Shown here piece after piece: positions 28,330 through 39,100 of a stretch of 64,000 bases of DNA. Made by a program: the position numbers and the translations under genes. Location of the stretch: contig AP025179.1 in NCBI GenBank assembly GCA_021654635.1, positions 558,001 through 622,000 on the forward strand, given 5' to 3'. Numbering within the stretch: position 1 is the first letter of the stretch; each line of letters begins with the position of its first letter. Origin of the DNA: Mycobacterium kiyosense (lineage in GTDB: Bacteria > Actinomycetota > Actinomycetes > Mycobacteriales > Mycobacteriaceae). The notes beneath the pieces are model-generated. The model was not told the origin of the DNA. It did no database searches and saw only the letters and a list, made by a program, of their open reading frames with translations.

Positions 28330-29934
28330 ATGCTGATGTGGATGGCGTCGCCGCCCGAAGTGCATTCGGCGCTGCTCAGTAGCGGCCCGGGCCCGGGCTC
28401 GTTGCTGTCGGCCGCGGCCGCCTGGTCGTGGCTGGGCTCCGAGTACACCGAGGTCGCCGACGAACTCGTCACGGTGCTCGGTGCCGTGCAGGGCGGAGCC
28501 TGGCAAGGACCGAGCGCCGAACAGTACCTCGCCGCGCACGTCCCCTACCTGGCCTGGCTGACGCAGGCCGGCGCCAACAGCCTGACCGCGGCCGCCCAGC
28601 ACGAAACCGCCGCCGCCGCTTACACGACGGCGCTGGCCGCCATGCCCACGCTGGCCGAACTGGCCGCCAACCACGCCATCCACGGGGTGCTGGTGGCCAC
28701 CAACTTTTTCGGGATCAACACCATCCCGATCGCGCTCAACGAGGCCGACTACGCCCGCATGTGGGTTCAGGCGGCCACCGCGATGGCAACCTACGACACC
28801 GTATCCGGTGCCGCGCTGGGGGCCACGCCCCAGAGCAGTGCGGCACCGCAGATCGTGCTCGCCGAAGACGACCATGACCATGACGACCATGACCATGAGG
28901 AAGAGCACGAAGGCGAGGACGGTCACGAAGACCACGATCACGGGGACCCCACTGCGCTCGACTACCTCGTCGCGGACCTGCTCCGGCTGGTGACAAACGG
29001 GCAGATCGACTGGGATCCCCTGGAAGGCACCCTCAACGGCGTGCACATGCACGACTACGCCGATGCGACGCAACCGCTGTGGTGGGTGGCCCGCTCGCTG
29101 GAATTCGGCCAGCAGTTCCAGACGTTCGTGCAGCAGCTGTTCACCAATCCCGCCGCGGCGTTCGAGTACCTGGTGGAGCTCGCCGAGTTCGACTGGCCGA
29201 CCCACGTCGCGCAGGCGCTGCAAGCCGTCGGCCAATCCCCGCAGTTGCTGGCGGTGGCGATCAGCGGAGCCATCGCCAACCTGGGGTCGCTGTCGGGCCT
29301 GTCGGGCCTGGCGGGTCTGGGGGCGATCCAGCCCGCGCTGCCGCCCGCGATCGTGCCGCCGGCGGCCGCGGCGCCGACATTGCCTGCGGTCGCGTCCTCG
29401 GCCCCCTCCGTCGTCGCATCGGCCGCGCCCGCAGCGCCGGCCACGACGGCGCCGACCATGACCAGTTCGGTCAGCAGCGCCGCCCCGGCCCCGCCCCCGG
29501 CTCCAGCTGGGGCCGGGTTCGGCTTCCCATTTCTGGTGGGTGGCGGTCCCGGCGTCGAATTCGGGTCGGGGATGAGTGCCGCCGCCGGCGCCAAACGCTC
29601 GGCGTCGGAGCCCGACTCGGCGGCCGCGGCGGCCGCGGCAGAAGCCCGCGCGGCGGCCCGCCGGCGCCGGCGCGGGCGCACCACGCAGCGCGGCCACGGC
29701 AACGAGTTCGTGGACATGAACATCGACGTCGACCCGCAGTGGGACGCCCCGGACGCACCCGAACTCGTCGCGGTGGCCTCCGATCGCGGCGCCGGAAACC
29801 TCGGTTTTGCCGGCACGGTTCGCAACGAGCCGGCCGCTGACGCCGTCGGGCTGGCGACGCTTGCGGACGATGAATTCGGCAGTGGCCCAACGGTACCCAT
29901 GCTGCCCCAGTCCTGGGAGACGGACCACCGCTGA
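28330..29934 (+). CDS. PPE family protein of the ESX-3 locus with His/Asp-rich insert (PPE3 type)
   Basis: 534 residues, [23 protein letters not shown]. The PPE helical domain (about 1-175) has the WxG turn ([12 protein letters not shown]) and the conserved [21 protein letters not shown]. Next comes a metal-binding-looking segment of about 30 residues ([19 protein letters not shown], then GHEDHDHGD) at about 178-206. Then an alanine/proline-rich linker and a basic stretch ([18 protein letters not shown]), ending with the GNLGFAGTV and [14 protein letters not shown] motifs shared by the other PPEs here. Likely exported by ESX-3. The His/Asp segment together with the Zur box suggests zinc binding, which is inference. 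Confidence 0.9.
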   Translation: MLMWMASPPEVHSALLSSGPGPGSLLSAAAAWSWLGSEYTEVADELVTVLGAVQGGAWQGPSAEQYLAAHVPYLAWLTQAGANSLTAAAQHETAAAAYTTALAAMPTLAELAANHAIHGVLVATNFFGINTIPIALNEADYARMWVQAATAMATYDTVSGAALGATPQSSAAPQIVLAEDDHDHDDHDHEEEHEGEDGHEDHDHGDPTALDYLVADLLRLVTNGQIDWDPLEGTLNGVHMHDYADATQPLWWVARSLEFGQQFQTFVQQLFTNPAAAFEYLVELAEFDWPTHVAQALQAVGQSPQLLAVAISGAIANLGSLSGLSGLAGLGAIQPALPPAIVPPAAAAPTLPAVASSAPSVVASAAPAAPATTAPTMTSSVSSAAPAPPPAPAGAGFGFPFLVGGGPGVEFGSGMSAAAGAKRSASEPDSAAAAAAAEARAAARRRRRGRTTQRGHGNEFVDMNIDVDPQWDAPDAPELVAVASDRGAGNLGFAGTVRNEPAADAVGLATLADDEFGSGPTVPMLPQSWETDHR

Positions 29935-29963
29935 CCACCCGGCGGACGCGTAGAGTCGGTCGG

Positions 29964-30866
29964 GTGCGAAGTGAACGTGACACCTGGGACATCACCACGA
30001 GCGTCGGTTCGACGGCGCTGTTCGTCGCGACCGCTCGGGCGCTGGAGGCCCAGAAGCCCGAACCGCTGGTGGTCGACCCGTACGCCGAGATGTTCTGTCG
30101 CGCCGTCGGTGGCACCTGGGCCGACGTGCTGGACGGAAACGCGCCCGACCACGAGCTGAAGAGCGACGATTTCGGTCAGCACTTCGTCAACTTCCAGGCC
30201 GGCCGCACCAAGTACTTCGACGCATATTTCGAGCGTGCCGCGGCGGCCGGTGCCCGGCAGGTGGTGATCCTGGCCGCCGGCCTGGACTCCCGGGCCTACC
30301 GGCTGCCGTGGCCGGACGGGACGACGGTATTCGAGCTGGATCAGCCGCAGGTGCTCGAATTCAAGCGGCAGGTGCTGGCCGAGCACGGCGTGCAACCGCG
30401 AGCGCAACGACGCGAAATCGCCGTCGACCTGCGCGACGACTGGTCGCAGGCGTTGCAGGACAACGGCTTCGACTCCACCAAGTCTTCCGCCTGGATCGCC
30501 GAGGGACTGTTGATCTACCTCCCGGCCGCCGCGGAGGAGCAGCTGTTCACCGGCATCGACGCGCTGGCCGCCCCGGGCAGCCACGTCGCGGTGGAGGACG
30601 GCGCCCCGCTTCCGCCGGATGAGTTCGAGGCCAGGATCGCCGAGGAGCGTGCCAACCCGGACCGCGGCCGGCGCCCGTTCTTCCAACTGGTCTACAACGA
30701 GCAGTGCGCGCCGGCCGCCGAATGGTTCGGTCAGCACGGCTGGACGGCGATCGGCACGCCGCTCAACGACTACCTGCGCGAGGTGGGCCGGCCGATCCCG
30801 GGGCCGGATTCGCAGGCGGCGGCGATGTTCGCCCGCAACACGCTGGTCAGCGCGACCAAACCGTGA
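29964..30866 (+). CDS. SAM-dependent methyltransferase, leucine-carboxyl-methyltransferase-like family (Rv0281 type)
   Basis: 300 residues from GTG ([30 protein letters not shown]). Typical of the large mycobacterial putative-methyltransferase group: [11 protein letters not shown] at the start, [16 protein letters not shown], the SAM loop [29 protein letters not shown], and [19 protein letters not shown]. Substrate unknown. It lies 29 bases after the PPE gene and probably shares its Zur-controlled transcript. Confidence 0.9.
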   Translation: MRSERDTWDITTSVGSTALFVATARALEAQKPEPLVVDPYAEMFCRAVGGTWADVLDGNAPDHELKSDDFGQHFVNFQAGRTKYFDAYFERAAAAGARQVVILAAGLDSRAYRLPWPDGTTVFELDQPQVLEFKRQVLAEHGVQPRAQRREIAVDLRDDWSQALQDNGFDSTKSSAWIAEGLLIYLPAAAEEQLFTGIDALAAPGSHVAVEDGAPLPPDEFEARIAEERANPDRGRRPFFQLVYNEQCAPAAEWFGQHGWTAIGTPLNDYLREVGRPIPGPDSQAAAMFARNTLVSATKP

Positions 30867-30957
30867 TGCCGCCGTCCAGGTAGGAGTTTCCTGTGCGGCT
30901 GGCAGGAATTCTCGGTGCTCCGGGAACTACCCCAGTGCGGGCACCGACAACTAATAC

Positions 30958-32428
30958 GTGCCGGTCTGGATGGCGTTCCCACCCGAGACCCACTCGGCCC
31001 TGCTGAACACCGGGCCGGGTCCTGCCGGGCTGCTCGCGGCCGCGCAGGCCTGGAACTCGCTGAGTTCGGAGTACACCGCGGTGGCCGACGAACTCGCCGC
31101 CGTGCTGGCGGCCGTGCAGTCCGGCGCCTGGGACGGTCCGACCGCCGCCCGGTACGCGGCGGCGCACGGGCCCTACCTGGCGTGGTTGCAGCGCTCCGCT
31201 GTCACCAGCGCAGCGGCGGCCGCCCGGCACGAGGCTGCCGCGACGGCGTATGTCGCGGCCCTGGCCGCCATGCCGACCCTGGCGGAGTTGGCCGCCAACC
31301 ACGCGACGCATGCCGCGCTGCTCGCCACGAACTTCTTCGGGATCAACACGATTCCCCTCGCGGTCAACGAGGCCGACTACGTCCGGATGTGGATTCAGGC
31401 GGCCGGCACCATGACCGCGTATCAAGCGGCTACCGATGCCACCGGCGCTACCGCGGCGCCGGCGTCGGCGGCCGATCCGGCTCCGCAGATCGAGGCGGCC
31501 GACGACGGTGACACCGACGACGGAGACGACGATGGCGGCATCGTCGACAACGACGGCGGCGACCCGACGCAATTGAGTTGGTGGCTGAATCGCGTCACCG
31601 AGATCACCGACACCCTGGCCAGGGACATCGAGGAGTTTCCGGAGAATCCGTCGGCTGCCCTCGCGCAGCTGGACAACGACCTGCCGCTGCTGGTGGCCGA
31701 CGAGATCGGGCATGCGGGCGAGGCGATCAGCACCTTCCCGCAGCTGCAGCCGCCCGTGCCGCTGGCGCTCGGGCTACCGCCGGCCGGTCTCGGCTTGGCC
31801 GGCCTGGCCGGTCTGGGCGGGCTGGCCGGGATCGGTGCCGGCAACCCGCCGGCGGCCGTGCCGGTACCGGTGTCACCGGCGGCCGGTCCGCCCGCGACGG
31901 CGGTTCTCCGCTCGGCACGGGTGCCGCAACCCCGCGCCGGCGCCGACACCGGCGCCGTCCAGCGCGCGCCGGCCCCGGCCAGCACGGCGTCCCCGCCCCC
32001 GCCGCCCCCGGCGCCGCCGGGTGCGGGGGGCCGGTTACCCCTATCTGGTCGGCGGGCCGGGAATGGGCGCCGGCTCGACGGCGAAGTCCAGCGCCGGCCG
32101 CAAAGCCGCCGAGCCGGATGCAGCCTCTGCACCGGCGGTCGTTACCGCAGCCGCGAAGGAACAGGCCCGCGGGCGCCGGCGCCGCCGGGCGGCCGTGCAG
32201 GATCGCGGCCATCGCTTCGAGTACCTGAGCGCCGATCCTGAGCCGGACGCTGCGCCGGTGGCATCGGAGCGGGGCGCGGGACCGCTGGGATTTTCCGGGA
32301 CGGTCGGCGCCGGGACGGCTGCAGCTGCCGGGTTGGCCGCACTGCCCGGCGACGAGTTCGGATCGGGACCGGTGGTGCCGATGCTGCCGGAGACCTGGCC
32401 GCCACCGACACCCGAGGAGCAGAGATGA
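30958..32428 (+). CDS. Second PPE family protein of the ESX-3 locus (one frameshift in this sequence)
   Basis: Starts at GTG ([24 protein letters not shown]); an ATG three codons on is possible. PPE domain with WDGP turn and [21 protein letters not shown]. The insert after it is Asp-rich without His ([14 protein letters not shown]). One G too many in the run 32025-32030 breaks the frame; removing it restores [15 protein letters not shown], the basic stretch [19 protein letters not shown] and [14 protein letters not shown], giving 489 residues. It is a paralogue of the preceding PPE gene, not present between Rv0281 and Rv0282 in M. tuberculosis as I recall. Confidence 0.85.
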
Positions 32429-32444
32429 GCCCCCAAGTTGTTAA

Positions 32445-32459
32445 TGAAAATCATATTCA
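32445..32459 (+). promoter_or_regulatory. Zur box upstream of eccA3
   Basis: TGAAAATCATATTCA differs from the consensus TGAAAATCATTTTCA at one base. It lies 166 bases before eccA3, in the leader that also holds an IdeR-like site, so the main ESX-3 operon would be repressed by both zinc and iron. Confidence 0.8.
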
Positions 32460-32573
32460 GTAAGCTGCTGAACCAGTTCGCCCGCAATCGTGGCGAGCCG
32501 GAGAAATGCTGGTCAGCCGTGGTCAGGACGGGAGCAATTGTGGCGTACAGCACCCAATTGACCGCCTCGACAG

Positions 32574-32592
32574 TTAGCTTAGGGAATGCTAA
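32574..32592 (+). promoter_or_regulatory. IdeR (iron-dependent regulator) box upstream of eccA3
   Basis: TTAGCTTAGGGAATGCTAA matches the iron box TTAGGTTAGGCTAACCTAA at 14 of 19 positions, with the outer half sites best kept. Ends 33 bases before eccA3. Iron repression of this operon is established in M. tuberculosis. Confidence 0.65.
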
Positions 32593-32625
32593 CTTCGTGG
32601 GGCTAATGACAGGCAAACTTCGCCA

Positions 32626-34512
32626 ATGGCGATCGTGACATCAGGGGACGGCAGGCGCGTGGAACGCGGTGACATAGGCATGCTGGCGGCTCAACCCCGC
32701 GCATCCCGACCGGACGGCAGGGTGGACGAAGACGTGATCAGCAGGTTTGCCACCTGCTGCCGCGCCCTGGGCATCGCGGTATACGAGCGGCAGCGCCCCG
32801 CCGACCTGGATGCGGCCCGATCCGGCTTCAGCGCACTGACCCGGGTCGCGCACGAACAGTGCGACGCGTGGACCGGTCTGGCCGCTTCCGGCGACACCTC
32901 CAAGCGGGTGCTGGAGCAGGTGTCGCGCACCGCGGCCACGGCGGGTGTGCTGCAGCGCCAGGTGGAGCTCAAGCCCGGCGCGCTCGGGTTCCGCTACGAC
33001 ACCGGACTGTATCTGCAGTTCCGGGCCAGTACGCCGGACGACTTCCACCTCGCCTACGCGGCCGCGCTGGCATCCGAGGGGCACTTCGCCGAAGCCAACG
33101 ACATCGTCACCCGCATCGCCGAACGCCGGCCGAAGTCGCGCGAAGCCCGCTGGATCTCCGTCGTCATCAACTACCGCGCCGAGCGCTGGTCGGACGTCGT
33201 CAAGCTACTGACCCCGATCGTCAACGACCCCGACCTCGACGAGGCCTTCGCGCACGCGGTGAAGATCGCCCTGGGCACCTCACTGGCGCGACTGGGCATG
33301 TTCGCTCCGGCGTTGTCCTATTTGGAAGAACCCGAGGGGCCCATCGCCGTGGCCGCCGTCGACGGCGCGCTGGCCAAGGCGCTGGCGCTGCGCGCGCACG
33401 TGGACGAAGAAGCGGCCAGCGACGTGCTGCACGAGTTGTATGCCGCGAACCCGGAAAACGAAGAAATCGAGCAGGCGCTGTCCGACCCGACCTTCGGGAT
33501 GGTCACCACCACCGCGGCGCGCATCGAGGCCCGCACCGACCCGTGGAATCGCGACACCGAACCCAGCGACGCCGACTTCGTGGACCCCGGTGCCCGGGAG
33601 CGCAAAGCCGCCCTGCTGGCCGAAGCGGAGGTGGCGCTCAACGAGTTCATCGGCCTGGACGAAGTGAAGAACCAGGTATCGCGACTGAAGAGTTCGGTGG
33701 CCATGGCGGTGCTGCGACAGCAACGCGGATTGACCGTCGCCCAGCGCACCCACCACCTGGTGTTCGCCGGCCCGCCCGGAACGGGTAAGACCACCATCGC
33801 CCGTGTGGTCGCCAAGATCTATTGCGGCCTAGGCCTTTTGAAGCGGGAGAACATCCGTGAAGTGCATCGCGCCGACCTGATCGGCCAGCACATCGGTGAG
33901 ACCGAGGCCAAGACGAACGCGATCATCGACAGCGCGCTGGACGGTGTGCTGTTCCTGGACGAGGCGTACGCGCTGGTGGCCACCGGCGCCAAAAACGACT
34001 TCGGGCTGGTGGCCATCGACACACTGCTGGCGCGCATGGAGAACGACCGCGACCGGCTGGTGGTCATCATCGCCGGGTATCGCGCCGACCTGGACAAGTT
34101 CCTCGACACCAACGAGGGTCTGCGGTCCCGGTTCACCCGCAGCATCGACTTCCCGTCCTACCAGCCTTCGGAGCTGACCGAGATCGCGAATCTCATGGCG
34201 CAGCAACGGGATAGCGTGTTCGAGCCGGCCGCGCTCGCCGACATGCAGAAGCTGTTCACCCACCTGGCCGAGACCTCGTCACCCGACAGCAACGGCATCG
34301 ACCGGCGCAGCCTGGACATCGCCGGCAACGGCCGGTTCGTTCGTAACATCGTCGAGCGCTCGGAGGAAGAGCGCGAATTCCGGCTCGATCATTCCGAGCA
34401 AGCCGGCACAGGTGAATTCACCGATGAGGAATTGATGACAATCACCGCACAAGACGTCCGCAACACCGTGGCTCCGCTGCTGCGCGGTCTCGGACTTTCG
34501 GTGCCCGCATGA
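32626..34512 (+). CDS. eccA3: ESX-3 AAA+ ATPase EccA3
   Basis: 628 residues. The N-terminal half is made of TPR-like helical repeats (AHEQCDAWTGLAASGD, AAALASEGHFAEANDIVTRIAERRPKSREARW). The C-terminal half is a CbxX/CfqX AAA+ domain with Walker A G382-T389 (GPPGTGKT), Walker B VLFLDEAYALV and sensor VVIIAGYRADLDKFL. Cytosolic; proposed to work on ESX substrates or chaperone complexes such as EspG3 with PE/PPE. First gene of the operon and overlapping eccB3 by ATGA. No good ribosome site precedes ATG 32626, but the start MAIV...VERGDIGM matches homologues. Confidence 0.96.
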   Translation: MAIVTSGDGRRVERGDIGMLAAQPRASRPDGRVDEDVISRFATCCRALGIAVYERQRPADLDAARSGFSALTRVAHEQCDAWTGLAASGDTSKRVLEQVSRTAATAGVLQRQVELKPGALGFRYDTGLYLQFRASTPDDFHLAYAAALASEGHFAEANDIVTRIAERRPKSREARWISVVINYRAERWSDVVKLLTPIVNDPDLDEAFAHAVKIALGTSLARLGMFAPALSYLEEPEGPIAVAAVDGALAKALALRAHVDEEAASDVLHELYAANPENEEIEQALSDPTFGMVTTTAARIEARTDPWNRDTEPSDADFVDPGARERKAALLAEAEVALNEFIGLDEVKNQVSRLKSSVAMAVLRQQRGLTVAQRTHHLVFAGPPGTGKTTIARVVAKIYCGLGLLKRENIREVHRADLIGQHIGETEAKTNAIIDSALDGVLFLDEAYALVATGAKNDFGLVAIDTLLARMENDRDRLVVIIAGYRADLDKFLDTNEGLRSRFTRSIDFPSYQPSELTEIANLMAQQRDSVFEPAALADMQKLFTHLAETSSPDSNGIDRRSLDIAGNGRFVRNIVERSEEEREFRLDHSEQAGTGEFTDEELMTITAQDVRNTVAPLLRGLGLSVPA

Positions 34513-36124
34513 GCAAGAACGAGTCCGAAGGGGAGTGGGCGGACGATCGGCGGTCGTTCGCCTCCCGGACCCCGGTCAACGAGAACCCGGACAAGGTGGA
34601 GTACCGGCGTGGTTTCGTCACCCGCCACCAGGTGACCGGCTGGCGGTTCGTGATGCGGCGCATCGCCTCCGGAATTGCGTTGCACGACACCAGAATGCTC
34701 GTCGAGCCGTTGCGCAGCCAGTCGCGTGCGGTGTTGATGGGGGTGCTGCTGCTGGTCACCGGTCTGCTTGGGTGCTTTGTGTTTTCGTTGATCCGGCCCA
34801 ACGGGCAGGTCGGCAACAACGTGGTGCTCGCCGATCGGTCCACCGCCGCGCTGTATGTGCGGGTGGGCGACCAGTTGCACCCGGTGCTCAACCTGACCTC
34901 CGCCCGGCTGATCGCCGGTCAGCCCGTCAACCCCACGACGGTCAAAAGTGCTGAGCTGGACAAGTTTCCGCGTGGCAACCTGGTCGGAATCCCGGGTGCT
35001 CCGGAGCGCATGGTGCAGAGCACCTCGCGCGACGCGGACTGGACGGTATGTGACGGGGTCACCGGGCAACCCGGGCGGGGCGCGCGCAGCACGGGCGTGA
35101 CGGTGATCGCGGGCCCGCTGCACAGTGACGGCGCCCGGGCGTCCATGGTCAGTTCGAAGCAGGTGATCCTGGTCGACGCCGCCGCATCGGGCGGCGAGGG
35201 CACCTGGTTGCTCTGGGAGGGCAAGCGCAGCCGGATCGACCTGGCCGACCGCGCCGTCACCAACGCGCTGGGCCTGGGCACCGACGTGCCCGCGCCACGG
35301 CCCATCGCCTCAGGCCTGTTCAATGCCATTCCGGAATCCCCACCCCTGGCGGCGCCGCCCATCCCCAACGCCGGGAACCCGGCCGGCTTCGCGGTGCCCG
35401 CGCCGATCGGAGCGGTGGTGGTGTCCTACGCGGTGGACCGGGCCGGAGCGGACAACTTCTACGCGGTGCTGCCGGACGGCCTGCAGCCGATCTCACCGGT
35501 GCTGGCGGCGATCCTGCGCAACACCAACTCCTATGGCCTGCAACAGCCTCCGCGGCTGGCTGCCGACGAGATCGCCAAGCTGCCGGTGTCACGACTGCTG
35601 GACACCTCGCGCTACCCCGCGCAGCCGGTGACGCTGGTCGACGCCGCCGGAAATCCGGTCACCTGCGCGTCCTGGAGCAAGCCCAACGGTGCGGCGACGA
35701 GTTCGCTGACCCTGCTGTCCGGCTCGGCGCTGCCGGTCGCCGAGGAGTCCGGCCGGTCGAGTTGGTCGGCGGCGGCGCGAAAGTCGCCCTGACGCCCGGC
35801 ACCGGCTATTTCACCCAGACCGTCGGCGGGGGAGCGGCCGCACCGGCCACCGGATCGCTGTTCTGGGTGTCGGACACCGGCGTGCGCTACGGCATCGACA
35901 ACGAGTCGGACCGGTCCAGGGGCCAGTCGGGTTCCAACGGACAGGGCAAAGCCGTTGAGGCGCTTGGCCTTACCTCGCCGCCGCTGGCCATACCGTGGTC
36001 GATCCTGTCCTTGTTCGCAGCAGGCCCGACGCTGTCGCGCACCGATGCGCTGCTGGCGCATGACGGTTTGCCGCCGGACAGCCGGCCGGGTCGTCCGGTA
36101 TCCGCCGAAGGGGAGCCCCGATGA
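34509..36124 (+). CDS. eccB3: ESX-3 membrane component EccB3 (one frameshift in this sequence)
   Basis: Starts [18 protein letters not shown] cytosolic N-terminus, one membrane segment at about 75-96 ([21 protein letters not shown]) and a large periplasmic repeat domain ([42 protein letters not shown]). One base is missing near 35749-35752 (TCC then CGGCCGGTC): the correct reading continues [30 protein letters not shown] to GEPR. Corrected length is 538 residues, equal to that recalled for Rv0283. Core part of the ESX-3 membrane complex. Overlaps eccA3 and eccC3 by 4 bases each. Confidence 0.95.
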
Positions 36125-39100
36125 GCAGACTGATATTCGAGGCGCGCCGGCGGCTGGCGCCGCCCAGTGCCCGCAAGGGCACCATCACCATCGAGGCGCC
36201 ACCGGAGCTGCCGCGGGTGATCCCGCCCTCGCTGTTCCGGCGTGCCATGCCGTATCTGATCGGCATCCTGATCGTGGGCATGATCGTCGCCCTGTTCGCC
36301 ACCGGCATGCGGGTGATCTCGCCGCAGACGCTGTTCTTTCCGTTCGTGTTGCTGTTGGCGGCCACCGCGCTCTACCGCGGCAACGACAACAAGATGCGCA
36401 CCGAGGAGGTCGACGCCGAACGGGCCGATTATCTGCGTTACCTCTCGGTGGTCCGGGACAACATCCGCGCCCAGGCGGCCGAGCAGCGCACCGCGGCCGA
36501 GTGGTCGCACCCGGAGCCCGAGGCGCTGGCCGCGGTGCCGGGGTCCCGACGGCAGTGGGAGCGGGACCCGCATGACCCCGACTTCCTGGTGCTGCGGGCC
36601 GGTCGGCACTCCGCACCGCTGACCACCGCGCTGCGGGTCAACGACACCGCCGACGAAATCGATCTGGAACCGGTGTCGCACAGCGCATTACGCAGCCTGC
36701 TCGACACGCAGCGCACCGTGCGCGATGTGCCGACCGGAGTCGACCTGACGAAGCTGTCCCGCATCACGGTCATTCCCGGCGCGGGCGCCGGCCAGGCAGA
36801 GGTGCGCGGCGCGGTGCGCGCCTGGATCGCCCAGGCGGTGACCTGGCACGATCCGACGGTGCTCGGGGTGGCGCTGGCCAGCCGGGACCTGGAGGGCCGC
36901 GACTGGTCCTGGCTGAAATGGCTACCGCACGTCGACATTCCCGGTCAGGTCGACGGCGTCGGCCCGGCCCGCTACCTCACCACCGACCCGGACGACCTGA
37001 TCGACCTGCTCGGGCCGGCCATCGAGGACCGCCCGGCCTTCACCGGACGGCCGGTGGATGCCTTGCGGCACTTGCTGATCGTGGTGGACGACCCCGGCTA
37101 CGACCTGAACCTCTCGACGCTGGCGGCCGGGCGCGCCGGCGTCACGGTGCTGCACATCTCGGCCACCCCGCCGAACCGGGAGCAGTACTCGGACCCGGAG
37201 AAGCCGATCCTGCAGGTGGCGGGCGGGGCCATTCAGCGTTGGCAGACCCGGGGGCTGGCAGCCGTACATCGACGCCGCCGACCAGTTCGGTGCCGACGAG
37301 GCCGCGCACCTGGCGCGGCGGCTGTCCCGCTGGGACTCCAACCCCACCCACACCGGGCTGCGCTCGGCGGCCACCCGGGGCGCCAATTTCACCACCCTGC
37401 TGGGCATTTCGGACGCATCCCGGCTCGATGTGCCCGCGCTGTGGTGTGGGCACCACGCAGCCGGGACGAAGAGCTGCGGGTCCCGATCGGCGTCACCGCG
37501 ACCGGTGAGCCGCTGATGTTCGACCTCAAGGACGAGGCCGAAGGCGGCATGGGGCCGCACGGGCTGATGATCGGTATGACCGGTTCCGGCAAGTCGCAGA
37601 CCCTGATGTCGATCCTGCTGGCGTTGCTGACCACGCACTCAGCCGACCGGCTGATCGTCATCTACGCCGACTTCAAGGGTGAGGCGGGCGCCGACAGCTT
37701 CCGCAACTTCCCGCAGGTCGTCGCGGTCATCTCGAACATGGCCGAGAAGAAGTCGCTGGCCGACCGGTTCGCCGACACGCTGCGCGGCGAGGTGGCCCGG
37801 CGCGAGATGCTGTTGCGTGAGGCCGGTCGCCGCGTGCAGGGCAGTGCGTTCAACTCGGTGACCGAGTACGAGGCGGCGCAGGCGGCGGGCCACGATTTGC
37901 CGCCCATTCCAACGCTTTTCGTGGTCGCCGACGAGTTCACCCTGATGCTGGCCGATCACCCGGAGTACGCGGAGTTATTCGACTACGTGGCGCGTAAAGG
38001 GCGCTCGTTCCGTATCCACATCCTGTTCGCCTCGCAGACGCTGGACGTGGGCAAGATCAAGGACATCGACAAGAACACCTCCTACCGGATCGGTTTGAAG
38101 GTGGCCAGCCCCAGTGTGTCCCGCCAGATCATCGGGGTCGAGGATGCCTATCACATCGAATCCGGCAAGGAGCACAAGGGAATCGGGTTCCTGGTGCCCG
38201 CACCGGGTGCCACCCCGATCAAGTTCCGGTCCACCTACGTCGACGGTATCTACGAGCCCCCTCAGACTGCGAAAACACTTGTGGTGCAATCTATTCCGGA
38301 GCCAAAGCTGTTCACCGCAGCAGCGGTGGAGCCCGATCCGGGCATGGTGATCGCCGGTGGTGAGGAAGACGAGCCGATCGGCCCGCCGCGCAAGCTGATC
38401 GCGACCATCGGCGAGCAACTGGCCGGCTACGGACCGCGAGCGCCGCAACTGTGGCTGCCCCCGCTGGACGAACCGATCCCGCTGACCGCGGTGCTGGCCC
38501 GCTCCGGGATACAGCCGCGGCAGTGGCGCTGGCCGCTCGGCGAGGTCGACAAGCCGTTCGAGATGCGCCGCGACCCGCTGGTGTTCGACGCCACCTCGGC
38601 GGCCGGCAACATGGTCATCCACGGGGGTCCGAAGTCCGGAAAGTCCACTGCGCTGCAGACCTTCATCATGTCGGCGGCCAGCCTGCACTCCCCGCGCGAG
38701 GTCACCTTCTACTGCCTGGACTACGGCGGCGGACAGCTGCGTGCGCTGGAAGATCTGGCCCACGTCGGCACGGTGGCCTCGGCGCTGGAGCCCGAGCGCA
38801 TCCGCCGTACCTTCGGTGAGCTGGAGCAGCTGCTGCTGTACCGCCAGCACCGCGAGGCGTTCCGCGACCGTCCCGGCAACGGCCAGGGTGTCGCGCCGCA
38901 GGACGACGGATTCGGCGAGGTGTTCCTGGTCATCGACAACCTGTACGCCTTCAGCCGCGACAACACCGACCAGTTCAACACTCGAAATCCGTTGCTGGCC
39001 AAAGTGACCGAACTGGTCAATGTCGGCCTGGCCTACGGCATCCACGTCGTCGTCACCACGCCGAGCTGGCTGGAGGTGCCGCTGGCCATGCGCGACGGGC

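Noticed and set aside
27439..29928. 829-codon open frame on the minus strand across the DUF2236 and first PPE genes
   Set aside because: It is antisense to two well-supported genes, low in complexity, has no family motifs, and arises from the codon bias of GC-rich DNA.
29055..30737. 560-codon minus-strand open frame over PPE and methyltransferase genes
   Set aside because: Antisense shadow; the plus-strand genes have full domain signatures.
32025..32030. Programmed frameshifting at G runs
   Set aside because: The same kind of change, in both directions, occurs in many unrelated genes without slippery-heptamer or pseudoknot context, so sequence error is simpler.
32438..32638. 66-residue frame in the eccA3 leader
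   Set aside because: It overlaps the Zur and IdeR sites and runs into eccA3, with no ribosome site or homologue pattern.
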